In this document: one piece after another, positions 56,973 to 64,000 of the stretch
How the letters are laid out: each line of letters begins with the position of its first letter
How positions within the stretch are numbered: the first letter of the stretch is position 1
Assembly: GCA_033064195.1 (NCBI GenBank)
Contig: JARBJD010000084.1
Location: 124,001-188,000, forward strand
Origin: Blattamonas nauphoetae
Lineage: Eukaryota; Preaxostyla; Oxymonadida
DNA: 64,000 nucleotides
Direction: 5' to 3'
Position numbers and translations under genes: made by a program
Notes under the pieces: generated by a model
What the model saw: only the letters and a program-made list of their open reading frames with translations
Database searches by the model: none
What the model was told of the DNA's origin: nothing

Positions 56973-59900
56973 GGTGTTCCCTCCGCTCACACCATAACCA
57001 AACCAGGGCCATCAACTGTTGAGTCTAACAACGGGGAAGTGGAAGAATGGGTGGCCCGATCAAACTACACAAACAAACTACTAAGATTTTTACAGCAAGT
57101 TTACCGAGACTATTTTCGTCCTTCCTCAAAAATAAGCTTCTAGTTCCTGTATTTTCAACGAATGCGTGGTTGAATCCATCGTTTTGATTCACCAATTGTC
57201 CCGATGACAGCCGACAAGAAACGAGTCCTCCAGGAGAAAGACAAAACTAACTTTGTCAGCACTCAAGACAGTGCTAGTGACAAGAATCAAAATTGTAGAA
57301 TTCATCACGGAAGTCATCAATTTGAGCCTCGACAAAAACACCAGTGACCATTCTTCAGAAGTCACTGGATCGATCATGTTATACAACAGGCTTCAAGTGC
57401 ACTCAAGATAGTGCCAACAACATCTCAACAAGTACTACTGTTTTTGGGACGAAAGGAACAACGCATCACAACCACGAACAAATGATGCAACGAAGATGGA
57501 CGAAAATACTACTCGGAGCAACAAAAGATGAAGAACAAATCAATGACGATTCAATACATTAGTTCAATCATGTTCATATGACAACAACGACGGGGTAAAT
57601 GAATACAGACTCGTCCGGATGCGATCAACAACAACAGCGTCAACCTCAGATTGTACAAGGAATTTGAAGGAAAACATATCTACAGCAGCAAACAGACCGC
57701 AGCGAGTGTATATGACGAGGGGATCGACTGATATCAGATTCCAGACGACGCATCCGCCGACGCGAAGCAATGTGTCTTCCAGACACAGTTGACTTAGGGT
57801 GAAGTCACCTCCATCCAGTAAAGTGGAGTACGTCACAAATATCCCGATTCGGCAGGGTTCAGTCACCACATGATGACGTCCTTTCGATCCATCCAATTTG
57901 GGTTGAAGAACCTTACAGGATTCCGGAAACGTGCAGCAGCATCCTTCTTTCGAACAAGAGCAATTGATATACAGTTAACAACGCACAGACGTGATAGTTT
58001 CTCTACGACACGACAACACAAGTGTTTGCCAGTCAGATCCAGAAAGCTTAAGATCACATCAATACTCTCCTCGAAAAGCTGCAATCATCTCGAACAGGTT
58101 ATCATATATCAAGATATTGTACAGAAATCGTCCAAACGGCGATGAAGTCAGGCGAACACCCTGGGAGCTCCATTTCCGAGTTACCTCGATTAACTCACAA
58201 TTCCCCACACTTTCACAGCATCATTTCTCAATACAAGCATCGTTGGTGTCGGAATATCCCAGTGCCCGATCGAAGAGTGGGCTCATCAAGAAACTGTCAA
58301 GGGACAAAACTACCGCCTCATGAAATGGATAGTGTTCGTTCCAATACCAAAATGTCATGTCAGAATTCGTTGTAATGACTAAAAATGACGGAACACTGTC
58401 AATCATTCCATACCCGTTCCACAATTCGCGTCTTCCAAACATCCAGCGAAACAATCAATAAACTCGAATGGTTGCACATTATTCGAACAAATATTTGGTG
58501 CGATACGTCGAAAAGTTCAGTCTCGACGGAAGGGTCTATTTGAAGTGCACATATCACTCAGTTCAGTCTCACCACATTCTCATACGCTGTACTTCAGCCT
58601 TCTTGCCAGATCAAGAACGTACTGAGTTTGACCCATGAATTATCGCAGTTTTCGAGAGCATATCTTGTTGTTCAAGCGTTATCACTTGTGAACTCTTGTT
58701 CCCAATACGAATAGAAAATGTGGAGATTGTTGACATCCTCCTTGGCCACAACAAGGCCTTCGATCTCCGAAAGAATCTCACAATGACGGTCTCAAGCCAC
58801 CCGTAGTGCAATTGGACGGTTCATTCAGCAGGTGAGATCTGGGTTTGGGCGCATTGTCGAAGAACCGAGGCAAAACGCTCGTAACTCTGAATTGTTAAGA
58901 CGATGTCCTGAGTGGAAAAGATGTGTAGATCGCTCACGGCTGGGAGATTAACACCTCAAGTTCAGAAATCGTCGACGACGATCATTTGTCGTCTCTGGCA
59001 TCGGAATGGGCAAGTGTCAAGATATGGTTTCTCTGAGCCGCTACACCATCAAAGGAATTGGCACAAGACATTCACCAATGAATAGCATGAAACAATGAGC
59101 ACGAAAGTGATGGACATCCACATCACAGTTGGAAACGGCAGAGATGGATATATTGGAGTTGCCTGATTGCCTTTCACGGCGACTTGCGCTTCCGACAGCT
59201 GCGCAAATCACCTCTCAACCATGCTCAATGATGGGAGGAGGACCAGACCAAGAGCAGAACGATTGTGAGAGTCAGCCACAACCACATCAATACGACGAGT
59301 GGAAGCACCCTATTCAGATTCAAAGTTCAGCTTCGACTCCTCCAGATACGGGGGAGTTGACCAAGTATGATTGTTGCCACCCCAACAACGGACTCAACGG
59401 ATACGTTTGGATCACTCAATCTCCAATTCAGTAGCGTCAAAGTCGAGATCAAATCAAATGATGAGAAGTAGTCGTCCACCAAGTAACAGTTAGTGGGCAG
59501 CAATCTCATTGGTGATGTGTCTGAGCTGAACACATTCTTTCCCTTCATGGTTGCTCCTTCCGCTTTCGATAGCTGAATCGAGTATGAAGAGGAACAAGGC
59601 TTCGCGCACACCTAATTCAACCACAGACATGAGGCATGAACAGCTGCTGACTCCACTGCTGATGAATAAGATTCCGTCGCCTCAGGCGGATGATGGACAG
59701 TCTCAGAATTGACCAAGCAACTGTGCCATCTCTCGTCCTCTACAATTACGCACCTGAAATGGAGAAGAACACTCCACACCAACGACAGACGGTGATTGAT
59801 CATAAGTCACATCGATTGAAAGAATACAAAAGCAAGGCGTCGTCTAACTTCGAGGCAGTCATCGACTATTCAATCAGCTAGACACTTCTCAACTGTACGC

Positions 59901-60337
59901 AACGGCTCAATTTCAAAACCAGGCGTGGTGGGAGGAGAGAAAGAAGATCATTCTTCGTGAAGCATGAAGAAGAGGTGAATATCATCGCATTCAGGATGAA
60001 TATTAGGCACAATATGTTCATTTGTATCCCACACGAATGGCTTAACTCAGACGACAACCCGGTAGTCGTGAAGCGTTCGAATCAAGAGATCGTTGCAACG
60101 AGTCCATCGCGATCCCATCGATTGTTCGTTCGACAATCAAATGTTCATCAAGACGAGAAGGAGATGGAAGAGGCATCAATGCTGAAATGATCATCGTACA
60201 GTCGGGCGGTGATGCATCTCATGTGTTCATCAGAAAGTGTTTGAAGCAGAGGTTGCGGTGGATGGACAGGTGAGGAAAGAAGGAAAGACATTCACCTCGG
60301 TGATGGATGAAGTTGGAACCAAGTCCGAAAGAGATGA

Positions 60338-60734
60338 CCAGATTCGCTTCAAGATAAGCGGCAGAGTGTTCACCAGATTCGCTTCAAGATAAGCGGTAGA
60401 GTGTTCACCAGATTCGCTTCAAGATAAGCGGCAGAGTGTTCACCAGATTCGCTTCAAGATAAGCGGCAGAGTGTTCACCAGATTCGCTTCAAGATAAGCG
60501 GCAGAGTGTTCACCAGATTCGCTTCAAGATAAGCGGCAGAGTGTTCACCAGATTCGCTTCAAGATAAGCGGCAGAGTGTTCACCAGATTCGCTTCAAGAT
60601 AAGCGGCAGAGTGTTCACCAGATTCGCTTCAAGATAAGCGGCAGAGTGTTCACCAGATTCGCTTCAAGATAAGCGGCAGAGTGTTCACCAGATTCGCTTC
60701 AAGATAAGCGGCAGAGTGTTCACCAGATTCGCCT
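60338..60734. repeat. 35-bp tandem repeat, eleven units
   Basis: Eleven near-identical units from 60338 to 60722 plus a 12-bp partial unit. Each unit contains TTCGCTTCAAGATAAGCGG, in which CGCTT and AAGCG can pair around the six bases CAAGAT. Degenerate single units occur downstream near 60830 and 60925. The array lies inside DIRS-like copy 2. Confidence 0.95.
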
Positions 60735-61084
60735 TCTGTTTAAGAATGGCTGGAGTGCGTCACACGGAGGGTGGACGTCGAACAGAGGGATAAGAAAGGG
60801 CATCCAGTTGTGTCAAGCGAGGCATCAGAGTATTCACCCTGTTCGCCTCCTCATCAGCGGGGGTTTGAGTTTGTGACAAGAGGAACAAGGTAGGGGATGG
60901 AAGACAGGAAGCAACAAATTGTTGCTGTTCGCTTCAAGATGAGCGGAACAACAGTCTCCCTAAAACTACAACAGCTGGTGACAGCCCCTTCGGGGGCACG
61001 GCCATATTGACTAAAGGACAGATCAAGGACCTCTCTTTTCTTTTCTCATTCTTCGAATCCTGTTTTAGCAGATCTCCTTTCAAT

Positions 61085-61162
61085 ACTCAACAGTTGATGG
61101 CCCTGGTTTGGTTATGGTGTGAGCGGAGGGAACACCTTTTAACCAAACCAGTGCCCATCAAC
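61085..61162. repeat. Internal complementary region of DIRS-like copy 2
   Basis: 61085-61136 is the reverse complement of the outer 52 bases of the left repeat; 61137-61162 is the reverse complement of the outer 26 bases of the right repeat. The halves abut directly (...GGGAACACC followed by TTTTAACC...). Confidence 0.8.
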
Positions 61163-61823
61163 ATGGGCATCTGCCACACAACTGTTGAGGGACAAGCCTC
61201 GAGGACATCTCGGCTTGTGCTGCGGTAGAGGCAGCCCGCTCTTCCGTCAGCGGAATCGAGCTTGCGCAGTAGAGGCGCATTTATTTGAAACCCTTTGGTG
61301 TTTTCATTTCAATCGTTCTTTTGAACCTCTCCTATTTTCTCCAGTTTTTCTTCCCCGGTGGGGCTTTTCTGGAGCAGTGGGGAAAGATACCCACATTTTT
61401 TTGACCCATCAACGGCCCCCACTTGGGCAGAACTGACACTGTGGCCCTTGAGCCCCTTGTCGGGAATCTTTAGCTTGTTTTAACAGGACAGACAAAATGG
61501 TTTATTCGTTTGTTTGTTCGGGTGGATCGGGCCACCCATTCTTCCACTTCCCCGTTGTTAGACTCAACAGTTGATGGGCACTGGTTTGGTTAAAAAGATC
61601 GATATTGTTGATGGGTGATTTCACTCGTCCGTTCGACGCAGTTGCTCTTCTTCTGGATTTATCCTTTGCGATTCGTTCACACCCATCCTCTCCTTCATGA
61701 ACTCTTTCAAACTTCGTTAATTGCTCTTGACTTCCTTTCTCGACCGATATTTCATCTCACTCTCATGGTTTGACTCATCATTTGCTGACCCATAACGAGT
61801 GATTGTCATCAGATTCCGAAAGA

Positions 61824-62894
61824 ATGACAGATTTATCCAGGAAGTTGACCTCCTCTACTGATTCTCCTAGTCCAGGTATGTCTTCGCACTTCTTTTCATA
61901 TTTCTCAGATTGCTCCCCTTTCCTGAATTGGGATGGAGAGACTATTACCTCTGAAGATGAACAAGCCGTTATTTTTCGATCTCTCGTTGCCACTTTGAAG
62001 CTACAGCCTGCACTAGATGTTTCTTTGGAAACTACCGCTGTGAGGTTTCTCAAATCTGTGCTTAAATGGACTCAGTCGTCAATCGATGCTTTTCTCACCA
62101 ACTCTGGGCTAACAATTGATGAATCGTTGACGAACTTCGTCCAGTCCATTGGGATGCTGGTTTCTTCGCCAAGTCAGGCCATCACCACCGCAGCAATGGA
62201 AATGTTCAACAAACTGAACGAATGCTGTTCAGTTAAACTTCGTATTCGCCTCGTCAAAGCTGATCTCGTCCCTCAACTCATCAACACTATCAATGCAGTG
62301 TCTCTTTCTTTTGAAGAAGCAGCCGATATCCACATCCACCTCATGTCAAGCATCGCCACTTCTGTCAGGCTCGCGTCTCCTGATGGGCTCATAGAATTCA
62401 GAATTGAATATGGCCATGGACAACAAGATCTTCACAAGATGATTCTGAAGCAAGTTGTCATGCCTTCGGAGGAGTATATTTGGCATTTGTGTTCGAACCG
62501 ATTTTCGATCGTCGATGGTGACCAATCCGAGGCTTTTCTGAAACTCCTCACCCGACTCCTCCGAATATGTCCATACCATCAACCGACACTGGATTTTGTT
62601 CTTCGTATGCCAGTCACTCTCACGATCCCAAGTTTTCTGACATTCTTCGAAGTGGATCGCACAATATGGTTCTTTCTGTCTGAAATGGTCGATGCACAGC
62701 GGGAATGGAACGAAGAAGGCATCAGTAACCGACAGTTAAGGACGAGACTTCTTCCTTCATTGAGTCTGGAAGGGATTGAAGATGTGATGGAGGACATGCT
62801 GCGGAAGAAAAAAACAGGATTTGGGAGATTTATTATTGCTACCATGATCTCATTGAACATTTTTCAGGGCATGAACATTCCAATACTTTGGTAG
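61824..62894 (+). CDS. Array copy C6 of the helical family (intact, with intron)
   Basis: Start ATG 61824 (MTDLSRKLTSSTDSPSP). A 33-nt intron (GTATGT...TCTCAG, about 61876-61908) joins SP to DCSPFLNWDGETITSEDEQ; because it is a multiple of three, the unspliced frame also stays open. Family motifs follow: LVATLKLQPALDVSLETTA, FVQSIGMLVSSPSQAITTAA, LVKADLVPQLINTINAVSLS, SEEYIWHLCSNRFSIVDGDQ, QPTLDFVLRMPVTLTIPSFL, LSLEGIEDVMEDMLRKKK and a diverged end IFQGMNIPILW, TAG 62894. Most similar to C5 at its start (FLNWDGET). No signal or membrane segment; function unknown. Confidence 0.83.
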   Translation: MTDLSRKLTSSTDSPSPGMSSHFFSYFSDCSPFLNWDGETITSEDEQAVIFRSLVATLKLQPALDVSLETTAVRFLKSVLKWTQSSIDAFLTNSGLTIDESLTNFVQSIGMLVSSPSQAITTAAMEMFNKLNECCSVKLRIRLVKADLVPQLINTINAVSLSFEEAADIHIHLMSSIATSVRLASPDGLIEFRIEYGHGQQDLHKMILKQVVMPSEEYIWHLCSNRFSIVDGDQSEAFLKLLTRLLRICPYHQPTLDFVLRMPVTLTIPSFLTFFEVDRTIWFFLSEMVDAQREWNEEGISNRQLRTRLLPSLSLEGIEDVMEDMLRKKKTGFGRFIIATMISLNIFQGMNIPILW

Positions 62895-63584
62895 AAACAA
62901 GCAGGATCCCGCGAACGTTTCCGAACCGTATCTGCCTTCTTTTGGATAACAAACGCTGTTTTTGTGTGATTTTTGCCAGCTCTGGCATCAATTCATGGTT
63001 TGCCCGAACGATTCTGAATCTCGCTTGCTCATCAGATGATCCTTCCTCAGACGATTCGGAATCGTCGGAAGATGCCATCCCCGAGTTCATTTTTGGTCCC
63101 GATCCCTGCTCCGTCGCCACCCACAACCTCCCACTCCCCTCTGCCTTCGCCAAACACAACCCCAACCGCATTCGAGGGATGGACGAGATTGGCTTTGGCT
63201 GACTTCATCTGAACCTGCCCAAGCGAACTGGGCGGTGTGCAAGCCGATCGACAGAACACCAACTCCGCCTACCTCCTCGCCGCTTGCCACGTCGTCTCCG
63301 CAGTAAACGCGATTCTGGCTGGACACACATCACATCGTCGCCTTCGCTCACTCCCTCCTTCAGTGCTGTCTGGTGACTGCAAGGACAGCTGGTGACACTG
63401 GAGTCCCTGTCGAGTCAGCAGTAGACTCGGCAGATGACGTGGAGAGGACAGTCGAGGGTGAAGGAGACAGGAACTGTTGATGAGTCAGTCTTGACACTCT
63501 TCAGCGTTTCCTCGTTCACTTGATGGTAGCAGAACTTAAAATATGTTTCATCTCGGTCTATTTCTTTCTCAGTTCACACTGGCC
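62895..63584. repeat. Spacer between C6 and C7 with array-type 3' flank
   Basis: The first 250 bp match the 3' flanks of the other copies (open frame LLDNKRCFCVIFASSGINS). 63305-63540 repeats the block found before C4. The last 40 bp resemble the promoter-like block of C2 and C4. Confidence 0.7.
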
Positions 63585-63617
63585 CATAACGAAAGTTTTT
63601 TCTCCGAGTCAGTCAGA

Positions 63618-64000
63618 ATGACTGAGATTCCCATAAAAATAGGCACCTCATCAAGTACAACACACTCTGATTTGTCCTGCCCTCAGTTACCACTTTCAAC
63701 GGATTGCTCCCCTTTTCTGAATTGGACCGAAGACACACTTGATTCTGAAGAAAAAAAGGCAGTTGTCTTTCGATCTCTTGTTGCCACTGTGAAGTTACAG
63801 CCGGTGCTTGATGACAGTCTGGAAGCCAAAGCCGTGAGATTTCTGGAATCTGTACATCTCCAGGATGGAAGAGAGCCAGCCGATGCTTTCCTCGGCCACC
63901 TTGCATCTGTTCTCGATGAGACTTTGACAGCTTTCATACAATCCATTGTGGTACTCATTTCCACTCCCAGTCAGCCCATCATCAAAGCTTCGATGAAAAT
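63618..64000 (+). CDS. Array copy C7 of the helical family (5' part, runs off the window)
   Basis: The sequence aligns with C4 from its first codon, but the position of the C2/C4 start (ATGGCCCATAAC) reads CTGGCCCATAAC here at 63579. The next in-frame ATG, 63618, gives MTEIPIKIGTSSSTTHSDLS, then FLNWTEDTLDSEEKKAVVF, LQPVLDDSLEAKAVRFLESV, HLQDGREPADAFLGHLASVL and STPSQPIIKASMK to the window end. It is closest to C4. Whether the 13-codon loss at the start matters cannot be told. Confidence 0.7.
   Translation, partial: MTEIPIKIGTSSSTTHSDLSCPQLPLSTDCSPFLNWTEDTLDSEEKKAVVFRSLVATVKLQPVLDDSLEAKAVRFLESVHLQDGREPADAFLGHLASVLDETLTAFIQSIVVLISTPSQPIIKASMK

Larger units (their letters stand above)
56973..61595 (+). 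mobile_element. DIRS-like retroelement fossil (copy 2)
   Basis: Parts: inverted terminal repeats at 56973-57061 (89 nt) and 61525-61595 (71 nt), and an internal complementary region at 61085-61162. That region joins the inverse of the left outer end (52 nt) directly to the inverse of the right outer end (26 nt). Layout, length (4.6 kb), unequal repeats and lack of a target duplication match copy 1 in mirror image. The sequences differ except for short similarities around the ends, so these are two subfamilies. By analogy with DIRS-1 the coding strand would be plus. The interior is broken and much decayed, with many breaks, and carries a 35-bp tandem repeat. No enzyme motif was recognised. The well-matched ends suggest moderate age. 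It lies in the spacer between C5 and C6. Confidence 0.7.

Noticed and set aside
60338-60734. CRISPR array
   Set aside because: Units are head-to-tail with no spacers, and the genome is eukaryotic.

Overview
The window looks like nuclear DNA of an oxymonad protist (Preaxostyla), most likely Blattamonas nauphoetae or a close relative. I judge this from remembered protein families, not from a search. The genes use TAA, TAG and TGA as stops. They carry very short spliceosomal introns, mostly 24-60 nt, with GT(T/A)TGT-like donors and (T/C)AG acceptors. Typical families are giant secreted beta-helix proteins with one membrane segment and a kinase-like tail, coiled-coil/SPRY proteins, divergent kinases, and a lineage-expanded family of about 370-residue helical proteins.

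Layout. 1-3.3 kb: 5' part of a beta-helix receptor (minus). 4.3-13.3 kb: a five-membrane-span prominin-like gene (minus), split by a 4.6-kb DIRS-like retroelement fossil (5309-9937) and a 1.0-kb mariner-like element (11316-12326). 13.5-14.5 kb: cathepsin B-like protease (plus). 14.8-18.6 kb: a MAPK-like CMGC kinase (minus) divergent from an unknown disordered protein (plus). 19-21.3 kb: an unknown proline-rich protein (minus) and a distant member of the helical family (plus). 21.5-24.0 kb: coiled coil-kinase-ubiquitin-like gene (minus), whose 5' 733 bp is an apparently exact inverted copy of the 5' end of the coiled-coil/SPRY gene beside it (24.3-27.0 kb, plus, itself interrupted). 27.4-30.2 kb: helical-repeat protein. 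30.5-32.4 kb: ARM-like/coiled-coil/SPRY protein. 32.8-33.4 kb: histone H2A.Z. 34.4-43.8 kb: a roughly 3,100-residue beta-helix/TM/pseudokinase receptor with two reading-frame problems. 44.5-64 kb: an array of seven paralogues (C1-C7) of the helical family, with a 2.3-kb hAT-like element in C5 and a second DIRS-like fossil (56973-61595) between C5 and C6.

The most notable structure is the pair of 4.6-kb elements. Each has unequal inverted terminal repeats plus an internal block complementary to both outer ends joined together, the inverted-repeat/internal-complementary-region plan of DIRS tyrosine-recombinase retroelements, and each lacks a clear target-site duplication. The two share layout but little sequence. 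Other points of interest are the kinase-ubiquitin-like fusion, the fresh inverted duplication, precise transposon insertions that leave readable host empty sites, and candidate introns as short as 17-24 nt.

I saw no tRNA, rRNA or CRISPR array. Intron positions are read by eye from splice signals and frame continuity and have not been tested with transcripts.
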